A stretch of DNA of 64,000 bases, from contig JBKPAF010000059.1 in assembly GCA_046726275.1 (NCBI GenBank), forward strand, positions 15,494-79,493, written 5' to 3'. The stretch is from DASXTW01 sp046726275 (GTDB lineage: Bacteria; Actinomycetota; UBA4738). Below the pieces are notes generated by a model. The model did not search any database, had not been told where the DNA came from, and saw only the letters and a list, made by a program, of their open reading frames with translations. Position numbers and translations under genes: made by a program. This document shows, piece after piece, positions 26,263-34,869 of this stretch. Position 1 is the first letter of the stretch. Every line of letters starts with the position of its first letter.

Positions 26263-27836
26263 GCGCGAACGGCCGGGGCCAGGGGCGCGTCCAACACCCG
26301 CCGCTGGTCGTGCTCGCTCCTCTTTCGATCGAGGCCCGGGCGATCCGCTCGGCCCTTCCGGGAGCGCTGGTCCTACAGACGGGTATGGGCAGAGACAGGT
26401 CCACGAGGGCGATCGCCCATGGCCCCCCGCAGGGGACCGCCACGCTCCTAAGCGGCGCCGGAGCGGTCGCCGTGGCGGGGTTCTGTGGGGCGTTGGACCC
26501 GACCCTCCGGCCCGGGGACGTGGTGGTGGCCACGGAGATCCGGGGTCCGGAAGGCGTGAGCCCCTGCCCGTCAGCAGGCATCGTGGTAGCCGCGCTGACC
26601 TCCATGGGGATCCCTGCCCGGCTCGGTCCCGTCGCTTCCACCGATCACGTGGTGACGGGGATCGAGCGTGATCGTCTGCGCGCCCGCACCGGGGCGATCG
26701 CCGTCGACATGGAGTCGGCATGGCTCGTCGCCGCGGCCGGCGATCGACCGTTCGCGGTGCTCCGCGTTGTCGTCGACACCCCGCGACGCGAGCTGAAGGT
26801 CAATCCTGTGGCGACGGCCCGCGGGGGCGTCAAGGCCTATCGCGCCCTGGCCAAAGCCGCGCCGGCACTGGCGTCCTGGGCCCAGGCCGCCGGGCCCCGC
26901 ACGGTGCTGCTGGCCGGCCCCAGGTCCTTCTGTGCGGGTGTGGAGCGGGCGATCGAGATCGTGGAAAGGGCCCTCGACAGCTACGGTCCTCCCGTCTACG
27001 TGCGAAAGCAGATCGTCCACAACGTCCACGTCGTCCGGGATCTGGAGCGCCGAGGCGCGGTCTTCGTCGAGTCTGCCGAAGAGGTTCCCGAGGGTGCCAC
27101 CATCGTCTTCTCCGCGCACGGCGTCTCTCCCGAGGTGCACTCGCAGGCTCGCGCCAGGCACCTTCACGTGATCGACGCCACCTGTCCCTTGGTCACGAAG
27201 GTGCACGCGGAAGCCCGGCGGTTCGCCGGAGCCGGGTACACGATCTTCCTGATCGGCCACGATGGACACGAGGAGGTCGAGGGGACGACGGGTGAGGCCC
27301 CGCGCTCCATCCGGCTCATCCAGAAGGCCGAGGACGTCGACCGGCTCGCCGTCGACGATCCCGACCGGGTTGCCTACCTGTCCCAGACGACCCTTGCGGT
27401 GGACGAGGTGGACGAAGTGGTTAGCGCTCTTCGGGATCGGTTCCCTCAACTGACCGGACCGGGATCGGCAGACATCTGCTACGCGACGCAGAATCGCCAG
27501 GACGCCGTGAAGGTCCTGGCACGGGAATGCCAGCTGCTGCTCGTGATCGGCTCGGAGAACTCATCCAACTCCAAGCGACTGGTCGAGGTGGCGGAGCGCG
27601 AAGGTTGCCGGGCTGCCCTGATCGACGACGAGACCGACATCGATCCAGCGTGGCTGGTGGGGGCGGAGACGGTTGGAGTCACCGCGGGAGCCTCCGCACC
27701 GGAGGTCCTCGTGGATCGGGTGCTCGAAGCCCTGGGTGGGCTGGGAAGCGTGAAGGTCGAGGAGCGGCAGGTGACCAGTGAATCCATGCGGTTCACCCTG
27801 CCGGTGGAGTTGCGACAACCAGAAGGGACGGGGTGA
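26259..27836 (+). CDS. ispH: Fusion protein: HpnG-like nucleoside hydrolase/phosphorylase domain plus IspH (HMBPP reductase)
   Basis: One 525-aa frame joins two enzymes. Residues about 14-210 match the hopanoid-associated HpnG/MTA-nucleosidase fold: LSGAGAVAVAGFCGALD, RPGDVVVATEI, AIAVDMESAWLV and VLRVVVDTP. HpnG removes adenine from adenosylhopane. Residues 213-525 are IspH, the 4Fe-4S enzyme of the MEP pathway. Its cluster ligands are Cys225 (RSFCAGVERAI), Cys309 (DATCPLVTKVH) and Cys407 (ICYATQNRQD); FSAHGVSPEV, SQTTLAVDE, GSENSSNSKR and VTAGASAPE are also in place. The frame is continuous with no stop, so it is a true fusion. It sits between shc and hpnH, where hpnG is expected. No separate ispH or hpnG was seen in the window. 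Confidence 0.92.
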   Translation: MSANGRGQGRVQHPPLVVLAPLSIEARAIRSALPGALVLQTGMGRDRSTRAIAHGPPQGTATLLSGAGAVAVAGFCGALDPTLRPGDVVVATEIRGPEGVSPCPSAGIVVAALTSMGIPARLGPVASTDHVVTGIERDRLRARTGAIAVDMESAWLVAAAGDRPFAVLRVVVDTPRRELKVNPVATARGGVKAYRALAKAAPALASWAQAAGPRTVLLAGPRSFCAGVERAIEIVERALDSYGPPVYVRKQIVHNVHVVRDLERRGAVFVESAEEVPEGATIVFSAHGVSPEVHSQARARHLHVIDATCPLVTKVHAEARRFAGAGYTIFLIGHDGHEEVEGTTGEAPRSIRLIQKAEDVDRLAVDDPDRVAYLSQTTLAVDEVDEVVSALRDRFPQLTGPGSADICYATQNRQDAVKVLARECQLLLVIGSENSSNSKRLVEVAEREGCRAALIDDETDIDPAWLVGAETVGVTAGASAPEVLVDRVLEALGGLGSVKVEERQVTSESMRFTLPVELRQPEGTG

Positions 27837-27837
27837 C

Positions 27838-28845
27838 ATGTCGGTGCCGCTGAGGCAGAGCATGAAGCTCGCGTCGTACCTGGCGCGACAGCGGATCAGG
27901 GGCGTGAGCCGTTTCCCTCTGGTGGTGGAGCTCGAGCCGCTGTTCGCCTGCAACCTGGCGTGCGCGGGGTGCGGCAAGATCCAATACCCGCCGAACATCC
28001 TGAAGCAGCGGATGCCGGTGGACCAGGCAGTCGCCGCGGTCGAGGAGTGCGGCGCACCCGTCGTGTCCATCGCGGGAGGGGAACCCCTCATCCACCCAGA
28101 GGTCCACCTCATCGCCAATGAGTTGATCAGGCGAAAGAAGTTCGTGTACCTGTGCACCAACGCGCTATTGATGCACAGGAAGCTCGATCTTTTCGAACCC
28201 TCGCCCTACTTCGCCTGGGCGGTTCACATCGACGGGCTGCGCGAGCGCCACGACGAGTCCGTGTGTGAGGAGGGCGTGTTCGACAAGGCCGTGGATGCGA
28301 TCAAGGAAGCGAAGCGCCGGGGGTACCGCGTCACGACGAACTCCACCTTCTTCACCACCGACACTCCCAAGAGCATCCGGGACGTGCTCGACTTCCTGAA
28401 CGATGACCTCAAGGTGGACGGGATGATGATCTCGCCCGCGTACGCCTACTGGAAGGCTCCGGACCAGGAGCATTTCCTGGGCGTGGAGCAGACGCGCGAG
28501 ATCTTTCGTGGCGTGTTCCAGGGTCGCACACGCAAGAAGTGGCGCCTCAACCACACCCCGCTGTACCTGGATTTCCTGGAGGGCAAGGTCGACTACGAGT
28601 GCACCCCTTGGGGCATCCCTAGCTACTCGGTGTTCGGGTGGCAGCGCCCCTGTTATCTGCAGGCGGACGGCTACTGCCGGACGTACCAGGAGCTCCTGGA
28701 GACCACCGACTGGTCGAAGTACGGACGCAACAGTGGGAACGTGCAATGTCGAAACTGCATGGCCCACTGTGGCTACGAGCCGACCGCGGTGATGGCGACC
28801 ACCCACTCGCTTAAGGAGTCCCTCCGGGCGCTCGTGAACTCCTGA
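27838..28845 (+). CDS. hpnH: Adenosyl-hopene transferase HpnH (radical SAM)
   Basis: Radical SAM enzyme of 335 aa that joins the 5'-deoxyadenosyl group to hopene, the first step to C35 hopanoids. The cluster motif is Cys38, Cys42 and Cys45 (FACNLACAGC). IAGGEPLIHPE is the SAM-binding GGEP motif. A C-terminal Cys group (CTPWGIP, CYLQADGYC, CRNCMAHCGYEP) matches the HpnH auxiliary region. ATG 27838 lies 1 nt after the stop of the fusion gene. It is the last gene of the operon; the convergent SDR gene ends at the very next base. Confidence 0.96.
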   Translation: MSVPLRQSMKLASYLARQRIRGVSRFPLVVELEPLFACNLACAGCGKIQYPPNILKQRMPVDQAVAAVEECGAPVVSIAGGEPLIHPEVHLIANELIRRKKFVYLCTNALLMHRKLDLFEPSPYFAWAVHIDGLRERHDESVCEEGVFDKAVDAIKEAKRRGYRVTTNSTFFTTDTPKSIRDVLDFLNDDLKVDGMMISPAYAYWKAPDQEHFLGVEQTREIFRGVFQGRTRKKWRLNHTPLYLDFLEGKVDYECTPWGIPSYSVFGWQRPCYLQADGYCRTYQELLETTDWSKYGRNSGNVQCRNCMAHCGYEPTAVMATTHSLKESLRALVNS

Positions 28846-29598
28846 CTAGCCGAAGCGCCCGGCCAGCGCCCGGTACAGGCCGGGCCACGCGCCGCGCAGC
28901 CAGGCAGGAAACGCCATCCACCGAGGAACGTATACCTGCTCCTTGCCGCCGCGGACCGCTCGGACCACAGACTGGGCCACCCGTTCGGGAGCGATCGGAC
29001 GGGGGAACTTCCGCTGATAGGACCGGCCGCGCCGCTCGAAGAAGGCCGTGTCCACAACCCCGGGCGAGACCACCGAGACGCGGATTCCCGTTCCTCTCAA
29101 CTCGTAGCGCAGGCTCTCGGAGAACCCGATCATGCCTGCCTTGGTCGACGCGTACACCGCTTCCTCTCTGACCCCAACGTGGCCGGCGATGGAGGAGACG
29201 TTGACCACCGCTCCCCGCCGCCGCTGAAGCATCCCCGGCAGGAGAGCTCGGGTGAGCCGGATCGGCGCGATCAGGTTCACCCGGACCAGGTAGTCGGCGC
29301 CCTCGACGTCCTGTTCGGCGAATGGTCCAGCCCACCCTTGCGCGGCATCGTTGACCAGGACGTCGACCCGTCCGTAAGCCGCAAGCGCTTCCTGGACCGC
29401 CAGGTCGATGTCGGTGGGGTCTGACAGGTCTGCTCGAACTGTCGGCCCGGACGTTTCGCGCCCCACCTCGTCGAGGGCCAGGACGTCCCGACCGACCGAC
29501 ACGACGTGCGCTCCGAGGGCGGCCATCCGGATCGCCGTCGCCCGCCCGATGCCGCTGGTGGCACCCGTTACGAGGCAGACAGATCCCGCGATGTCCAT
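28846..29598 (-). CDS. SDR-family oxidoreductase
   Basis: Short-chain dehydrogenase of 250 aa. Cofactor site TGATSGIG at 11-18, NDAAQG in place of the usual NNAG, catalytic Ser in NVSSIAG and YASTK for Tyr/Lys. The C terminus has a hydrophobic, Trp-rich piece (RWMAFPAWLRGAWPGLYRAL) that may touch the membrane. Its stop directly abuts the hpnH stop, so transcription of the two converges without a spacer. A role in hopanoid or lipid metabolism is possible from location only. Confidence 0.87.
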   Translation of the reverse strand: MDIAGSVCLVTGATSGIGRATAIRMAALGAHVVSVGRDVLALDEVGRETSGPTVRADLSDPTDIDLAVQEALAAYGRVDVLVNDAAQGWAGPFAEQDVEGADYLVRVNLIAPIRLTRALLPGMLQRRRGAVVNVSSIAGHVGVREEAVYASTKAGMIGFSESLRYELRGTGIRVSVVSPGVVDTAFFERRGRSYQRKFPRPIAPERVAQSVVRAVRGGKEQVYVPRWMAFPAWLRGAWPGLYRALAGRFG

Positions 29599-29673
29599 CG
29601 GGAGGGGTAATCTACGCCGCCGACGGGGCCGAGGCCTGGTTCCGGATCAACGCGAGTGATACAAAGGAGCGCC

Positions 29674-30672
29674 ATGCTGAGCTTCGGCGTCACGTTCATG
29701 GCCGACCCACCCGTCTCGCGACTGGTCCAGAGGACGAAGCTCGCCGAAGACAATGGATTCGACTACGCCTGGATCTGGGACTCCCACGTCCTGTGGCAGG
29801 AGGTCTATCCGATCTTCGCCCTCCAAGCCGTGAACACGAAGAAGATCCGGCTCGGACCCTGTGTAACCAACCCCGCGACCCGAGACCTCACGGTGACGGC
29901 CAGCGCCCTCGCCACGCTCAACGAGATCTCCGGCGGACGGATGGAGTGCGGGATCGGGCGAGGGGACAGTGCCAGGCGGGTGATCGGGAAGCCGCCGGTG
30001 ACGCTGCAGCGGCTGGAGGAGGCCTGCCGGCTGATCCGGGACCTCAGCGCCGGCCGCGAGGTCGACTACGAGGGGACGAAAACCCAACTCAAGTGGGCAA
30101 AGGGGGAGTGGGACCTGCCCATCTGGATCGCCGCCTACGGGCCCAAGGCTCTGCGCCTGGCCGGCCGCATCGGCGACGGCGTAATCCTGCAGCTGGCGGA
30201 CCCCTATCTCATCGAGTGGTTCCTGTCGTATGTGAAAGAGGGAGCGAAAGAGGTGGGGCGCAGCTTCGAAGAGGTGAAGGTGATGGCGGCGGCCCCTGCC
30301 TACGTCACCAGCGAAATGGGCCACGCGCGCGACCAGGTTCGGTGGTTCCCCGCGCTGGTCTCGAACCACGTGGTCGACCTGGTGAAGCGATACGAGCCCA
30401 AGGATCTGCCTCGCGAGTTCGTTGCCTACATCGAGGCCCGCGATCACTACGACTACAAGAACCACGGCCGAACCGGGGCCGAGCACGCCTCGTTCGTCCC
30501 CGACGACGTGGTCGACAGGTTCTGCGTGATCGGACCGGTGGAGGAGTGCAAGCGCAAGCTGCGAGAGTTGTCGAAGGTGGGAGTCGACCAGTTCAACATC
30601 TATTCGATGGTCGATGACCCGGAATCGGTGATACGAACGTTCGGCAAAGAGCTCATTCCTTCGCTCGTGTGA
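29674..30672 (+). CDS. LLM-class, probably F420-dependent, oxidoreductase
   Basis: Luciferase-like TIM-barrel oxidoreductase of 332 aa, closest in my reading to the CPS_4043-type F420 family (TIGR03842). ATG 29674 has AAGGAG 4 nt upstream. Motifs include DYAWIWDSH, GPCVTNPATRDLTVTA, GGRMECGIGRGDSA and PIWIAAYGPKALRLAGRIGD, which form the F420/flavin site in relatives. It lies 9 nt before a ureidopropionase-like gene and is followed by other pyrimidine-breakdown genes. It may therefore handle the pyrimidine (or a related ring) redox step in place of the classical dihydropyrimidine dehydrogenase; this is inference from context. Confidence 0.85.
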   Translation: MLSFGVTFMADPPVSRLVQRTKLAEDNGFDYAWIWDSHVLWQEVYPIFALQAVNTKKIRLGPCVTNPATRDLTVTASALATLNEISGGRMECGIGRGDSARRVIGKPPVTLQRLEEACRLIRDLSAGREVDYEGTKTQLKWAKGEWDLPIWIAAYGPKALRLAGRIGDGVILQLADPYLIEWFLSYVKEGAKEVGRSFEEVKVMAAAPAYVTSEMGHARDQVRWFPALVSNHVVDLVKRYEPKDLPREFVAYIEARDHYDYKNHGRTGAEHASFVPDDVVDRFCVIGPVEECKRKLRELSKVGVDQFNIYSMVDDPESVIRTFGKELIPSLV

Positions 30673-30681
30673 GGAGGGTTC

Positions 30682-31527
30682 ATGACCACGGTTCGAGCCG
30701 CCGTCATCCAGTCCAACACCAACATGTCCAAGCAGGAGGCGATCGACAAGCACGTCGAGCTGATCGGCAAAGCCGCGGCCGAGGGCGCTCAGGTCACCTG
30801 CCTCCAGGAGATCTTCCACGGTCCGTACTTCCCGGCCGAGCAGGACCCCAAGTGGTACGCGACCGCCGAGCCCGACTCGGGCCCCACGGTGAGCAGGATG
30901 CGCGAGGTGGCCAAGGATCACGGCATGGTCCTGATCGTGCCGTTCTATGAGGAGGCCCAGACCGGTGTGTACTACAACTCGGCGGTGGTGATCGAGGCAG
31001 ACGGGACGATCGCCGGGAAGTACCGCAAGACCCACATCCCGCACGTCGGCCCCTGCTTCTGGGAGAAGTTCTACTTCAAGCCGGGGAACCTGGGGTATCC
31101 GGTGTTCGAGACCTCGGTGGGGAGGGTCGGGCTGATCATCTGCTACGACCGGCATTTCCCGGAGATCGGCCGGGCGCTCGGTCTGAAGGGGGCCGAGCTG
31201 GTGTTCAATCCGTCTGCCACCGTGGAGTCGCTGTCCAAATACCTTTGGGAGCTCGAACAGCCTGCCCACGCCGTCGCAAACGGCTACTGGATCGCCGCCA
31301 TCAATCGAGTGGGCTCGGAGCCGCCGCTGACCGATCACCGCTTCTACGGGTCTTCCTATTTCTGCAACCCTCGGGGGCAGATCGTCGCCAAGGCGTCGGA
31401 CTCCCAGGACGAGGTGCTGGTACATGACCTCGACTTGGAGATGAATCGGGAAGTACGCAACACGTGGCAGTTCCTTCGGGATCGTCGGCCCGAGACGTAT
31501 GGCGAGCTGACGGAGCTCCTGCCGTGA
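30682..31527 (+). CDS. Beta-ureidopropionase-like carbon-nitrogen hydrolase
   Basis: Nitrilase-superfamily amidase of 281 aa. The catalytic triad is Glu43 (LQEIFHGPYF), Lys116 (KYRKTHIPHV) and Cys154 (IICYDRHFPE). The family also holds N-carbamoylputrescine amidase; PHVGPCFWEKFYF fits N-carbamoyl-substrate enzymes. With dihydropyrimidinase nearby, hydrolysis of N-carbamoyl-beta-alanine to beta-alanine, CO2 and ammonia is the best guess. It overlaps the aminotransferase start by 4 nt (GTGA). Confidence 0.86.
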   Translation: MTTVRAAVIQSNTNMSKQEAIDKHVELIGKAAAEGAQVTCLQEIFHGPYFPAEQDPKWYATAEPDSGPTVSRMREVAKDHGMVLIVPFYEEAQTGVYYNSAVVIEADGTIAGKYRKTHIPHVGPCFWEKFYFKPGNLGYPVFETSVGRVGLIICYDRHFPEIGRALGLKGAELVFNPSATVESLSKYLWELEQPAHAVANGYWIAAINRVGSEPPLTDHRFYGSSYFCNPRGQIVAKASDSQDEVLVHDLDLEMNREVRNTWQFLRDRRPETYGELTELLP

Positions 31528-32882
31528 CGCCTGCGGGTTCGGGCGACGGCGAGGGGCGGGGAGACGGCGGCGGTCAGGGCGACGGGGGCGCGGCCGAGCT
31601 GCTGGCCCGGCACCGGAAGGTTCTCCCCAACTGGGTCGCCCTCTACTACGAGGAACCGATCGAGCTCGTTCGAGGCGAGGGCGCCCGGGTCTGGGACGGA
31701 TCGGGCAAGGAGTACCTCGACTTCTTCGGCGGGATCGTCACGACGATCTCCGGCCACGTGGTGCCGAAGCTCGTGCAGGCGCTTACCGAGCAGGCCGGCA
31801 AGATCGCCCACACCTCGACGCTGTATCTGATCCGGCCGATGGTGGAGCTCGCCGAGAAGCTCACGGGGCTGGCTCCGATCGACGTGCCCGCCAAGGCGTT
31901 CTTCGTCGGGTCCGGGACGGAGGCCGTCGAGGCCGCGCTGCTCTTCGCCACCAGCTGGCGCCGGTCGAACGAGATCATCGCGTTGCGTAACTCGTACCAT
32001 GGGCGATCGTTTACCGCGGTCGGCATCACCGGGAACAAGGGGTACGCGGCAACCTCGCTCAGTCCGCTGAAGGTGTCGTATGCGCTGGCCCCCTACTGTT
32101 ACCGATGCCCTCTGGGCTTGGCGTACCCGGACTGTGGCGTGGCCTGCGCTGAGGACCTCCGGAACGTCATCGAGACCACCACGACCGGAGAGCCGGCGGC
32201 CATGATCGCCGAGCCGATCCAGGGTGTAGGCGGTTTCGTCACCCCGCCACCCGAGTACTTCGGGATCGTGAAGTCGATCCTGGACGAGTTCGGCATCCCA
32301 TTCATCGTCGACGAGGTGCAGACGGGGTTCGGCCGGACGGGGGAGACGTTCTGGGGGATCGATGGATGGGGTGTGCATGGGGACGCCATCGTGTGTGCGA
32401 AGGGGCTGGGCAACGGGATGGCCATCGGGGCGGTGGTGAGCCGGGCCGACATGATGGACTCGCTCCGCGCCAGCTCAATCTCGACGTTCGGCGGAAATCC
32501 CATCGCAGCCTCCTATGCGCTCGCCAACCTGGAGAACATCGAGGAGGAGCGGCTCCAGGAGAACGCCTACAAGGTCGGCAATTCGCTCTACCGCGGGCTG
32601 AAGGACCTGGAGGATCGATATAACGTGGTTGGCGAAGTGCGCGGCAAGGGGCTCATGATCGGGGTCGAGCTGGTGAAGGACTCCGACTCGAAGGAGCCCA
32701 GCCCGGAGGCCGCGGCCCAGGTCATGGAGACCTGCAAGGAGGCCGGTCTGCTCATCGGCAAGGGCGGGCTGTACGGCAACGTGCTCCGACTGGCTCCTCC
32801 CCTCGTAATCAGTGAGGACGACGCCGCCCGAGCCATCGAAACCCTCGAGGTGGCTTTCGGGGAAGCGGACGCTGCTCGCTAG
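31524..32882 (+). CDS. Class III aminotransferase (beta-alanine or related omega-amino acid)
   Basis: PLP aminotransferase of 452 aa. Lys293 in VCAKGLGNGMAIG is the PLP lysine, and IVDEVQTGFGRTGE is the class III signature with the Asp that binds the pyridine nitrogen. A Gly/Asp-rich N-terminal tail (about 22 residues) is not part of the fold. Following a ureidopropionase gene, its likely role is beta-alanine to malonate semialdehyde; alanine-glyoxylate (AGXT2-like) or 4-aminobutyrate activity is possible. GTG start inside the upstream stop. Confidence 0.88.
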   Translation: MTPAGSGDGEGRGDGGGQGDGGAAELLARHRKVLPNWVALYYEEPIELVRGEGARVWDGSGKEYLDFFGGIVTTISGHVVPKLVQALTEQAGKIAHTSTLYLIRPMVELAEKLTGLAPIDVPAKAFFVGSGTEAVEAALLFATSWRRSNEIIALRNSYHGRSFTAVGITGNKGYAATSLSPLKVSYALAPYCYRCPLGLAYPDCGVACAEDLRNVIETTTTGEPAAMIAEPIQGVGGFVTPPPEYFGIVKSILDEFGIPFIVDEVQTGFGRTGETFWGIDGWGVHGDAIVCAKGLGNGMAIGAVVSRADMMDSLRASSISTFGGNPIAASYALANLENIEEERLQENAYKVGNSLYRGLKDLEDRYNVVGEVRGKGLMIGVELVKDSDSKEPSPEAAAQVMETCKEAGLLIGKGGLYGNVLRLAPPLVISEDDAARAIETLEVAFGEADAAR

Positions 32883-32885
32883 AAA

Positions 32886-33701
32886 TCACCCAGATGGTCG
32901 CAGACGCTGGAACTGTCGAGGCGTGAGGCCGACGTTCCGTTTGAAGATTCGACGGAAGTAGCGATCGTCGGTGAAGCCGACCTCGGCGGCCACTCGCTGG
33001 ACGGACCGGCCGGTGGACCGAAAGAGCATCCGGGCCCGGTCGATGCGCAAGCGATGGATGTGGTCGGTGGGTGTCTCGTTGAAGGCGGCTCGAAACGCAC
33101 GACCGAGGTAGTCCGCGTTGAACGCAAGCGCGCCGGCGATTCGCGCGGTGCTCAGGTCTGGCTCGGTCAAGTGGTCGGCGATGAATGCTGCCGCACGTCG
33201 CGCCACCTGGATTGTCGTACTTTGCGCACCTGTGACGGGTGGTTGGTGCAGGATCTCGGCCAACATCAGTCGCAGGTAGCTGAGCGCAGCGATCCGAGTG
33301 AGGTTCCCCCCTTGTTGATCTTCGAGCAGGTCCTCGAAGAGCCTGCGGAGCCGCTCGGGACGGGCGACCGAGCCTTCGGAAGGTCCGGGCAGCATCGGGG
33401 CATCCGCCGAATCGGCCTCACGTGACCACCCAGAACCGAAGCAGATCCAATAGAACCAGGTGTCATCGTCCAGGTCGTCGTAGCCGAAATGCCGATGTCG
33501 AGCGTGGAGCAGAACCCACTGGTCGCGGCCCACGGCGAATCGTCGGTCGCCCTCCGCGATCGGGAGGACGCCGGATTGCACGACGATCAACTCGTGCACG
33601 GGCAGGACCCGATCCGCGTGCCGACGCATCAGGCCGGGCGTGTGTACCCCCGCCTCCACGACCGGCGCCGCGGAAGGTCCGTGCCCGGATTGTTCCTTCA
33701 T
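32886..33701 (-). CDS. AraC-family transcriptional regulator
   Basis: Regulator of 271 aa with an N-terminal cupin-like sensor (VHELIVVQSGVLPIAEGDRR) and a C-terminal pair of helix-turn-helix motifs (about 170-270; STARIAGALAFNADYLGRAF, then VQRVAAEVGFTDDRYFRRIF). GGGGGGAAGG precedes the ATG. It is divergent from the PhyH-like gene across 132 nt, which makes that gene its probable target. AraC/PhyH pairs often respond to the small molecule being oxidised. Its stop lies 3 nt from the aminotransferase stop. Confidence 0.9.
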   Translation of the reverse strand: MKEQSGHGPSAAPVVEAGVHTPGLMRRHADRVLPVHELIVVQSGVLPIAEGDRRFAVGRDQWVLLHARHRHFGYDDLDDDTWFYWICFGSGWSREADSADAPMLPGPSEGSVARPERLRRLFEDLLEDQQGGNLTRIAALSYLRLMLAEILHQPPVTGAQSTTIQVARRAAAFIADHLTEPDLSTARIAGALAFNADYLGRAFRAAFNETPTDHIHRLRIDRARMLFRSTGRSVQRVAAEVGFTDDRYFRRIFKRNVGLTPRQFQRLRPSG

Positions 33702-33833
33702 CGGCCTTCCCCCCCGGAAGTCGGAATCGTACCCATTCTGGTCGGAGAATGCCCTCTTCCTCCCACCGCGAGGCGTGAGAGCTTGCCTCCGCCTAGCGTC
33801 GGAATCAGTACCAGATCAGAATCGGAGACGACT

Positions 33834-34751
33834 ATGCTCACCCAACCGCAGCTCGACCAGTTCCACCGTGATGGCTTGCTTGTTCTGCGAGGCGTCTACG
33901 GCGGCCCGGAGCTCCAGGCACTTCAGGACGCGGCCGACGAGGTGACACAGGAGGGCGTTGCCGAGGCCGGCACCGGTCACGGCTATCGCAATATCGACGG
34001 CCGGAGGCAGTACTACCGAACCGACGGGGTGCTGTGGGAGCGCCACGCCGCCTTCCGGATCTCCACCGTCAACCCGGATCTCCTGGCCGCGGTGGGCCAA
34101 TGCCTTGGCCATCCGTTCATGCCGATCAACGACTCGCTCGTGGTGAAGCTCCCTCATTCGGGGGTAGCCATCCCCTGGCATCAGGATCCCCCGTACCAAG
34201 GCCTTGACGGGCTGGCTGAGACGTTCGGGATACCCAACTTCGACTGCGATATCTACCTGGACACGGCCACCATCGAGAACGGCTGCCTGTATGGCTTGTC
34301 CGGTCATCACCTCGCCGGCCACATCGAAGTCGAACGCTTCCAGGAGGACGAGCTATTCAGTATCCCTGACGCGACCCCTCTGGAGATGGCCCCCGGCGAT
34401 GTGCTGCTGCACTCCATCAGCGCTCCGCACGGATCGAGGGCCAATGTCACCGACTTCCTTCGTCGAGTGTTCTACGTTCATTTCATGGCTCGGGAAGTGA
34501 TGGAGTCCCTTCACCCGGAGTGGGTCGGGACCAAAAGCGGCTTTGCTTCACAGGACGTTCAGCAGGCTCAGCAGATGCTCGAGGAGCGCATCGGCGTTGG
34601 CCTGTCCGGACCGGAAACGGCGCGGGTCAGGCTCACCTCCGATGGATTCGTCTTCGACGGTGAGCCGGTCACGCCGGCTCGGCACTGGCAGACGCTCATC
34701 GCTGGCCTGTCTCCGCAAGAGGTGAAGGAAACCAAGGCGCTCACTCGGTGA
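33834..34751 (+). CDS. PhyH-family Fe(II)/2-oxoglutarate dioxygenase
   Basis: Phytanoyl-CoA dioxygenase-like protein of 305 aa. Iron ligands are visible as His116 and Asp118 (IPWHQDPPY) and His199 (SAPHGSR), with the adjacent Arg202 for 2-oxoglutarate. The N terminus LTQPQLDQFHRDGLLVLRG is typical. ATG 33834 has CGGAGA upstream. The hydroxylated substrate is unknown. It is divergent from an AraC regulator and upstream of an MFS transporter, so the three may form a small uptake and oxidation cassette set inside the pyrimidine-type cluster. Confidence 0.88.
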   Translation: MLTQPQLDQFHRDGLLVLRGVYGGPELQALQDAADEVTQEGVAEAGTGHGYRNIDGRRQYYRTDGVLWERHAAFRISTVNPDLLAAVGQCLGHPFMPINDSLVVKLPHSGVAIPWHQDPPYQGLDGLAETFGIPNFDCDIYLDTATIENGCLYGLSGHHLAGHIEVERFQEDELFSIPDATPLEMAPGDVLLHSISAPHGSRANVTDFLRRVFYVHFMAREVMESLHPEWVGTKSGFASQDVQQAQQMLEERIGVGLSGPETARVRLTSDGFVFDGEPVTPARHWQTLIAGLSPQEVKETKALTR

Positions 34752-34753
34752 TG

Positions 34754-34759
34754 TACACT
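34754..34759 (+). promoter_or_regulatory. -10-like element upstream of the MFS leader
   Basis: TACACT starts 2 nt after the PhyH stop and 9 nt before a 5-codon reading frame. It would give the MFS gene its own transcript with a leader of about 100 nt. Confidence 0.35.
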
Positions 34760-34768
34760 CGCCCGACC

Positions 34769-34786
34769 ATGAGAACGCATCGATAG
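34769..34786 (+). CDS. Possible 5-codon leader peptide upstream of the MFS gene
   Basis: ATG-AGA-ACG-CAT-CGA-TAG (Met-Arg-Thr-His-Arg) begins near the predicted transcript start. The leader after it contains a small hairpin, CAGGG-TGCTGT-CCCTG, before the ribosome site. Very short frames like this occur in attenuation leaders of efflux genes. Nothing proves translation here. Confidence 0.25.
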   Translation: MRTHR

Positions 34787-34869
34787 CAGCGGCCTCGCAC
34801 CCGGGCCGCGACCGGCCACAGGGTGCTGTCCCTGCAACCGCGTATCGTTCGTTCCGGAGGAAGCGTTCC

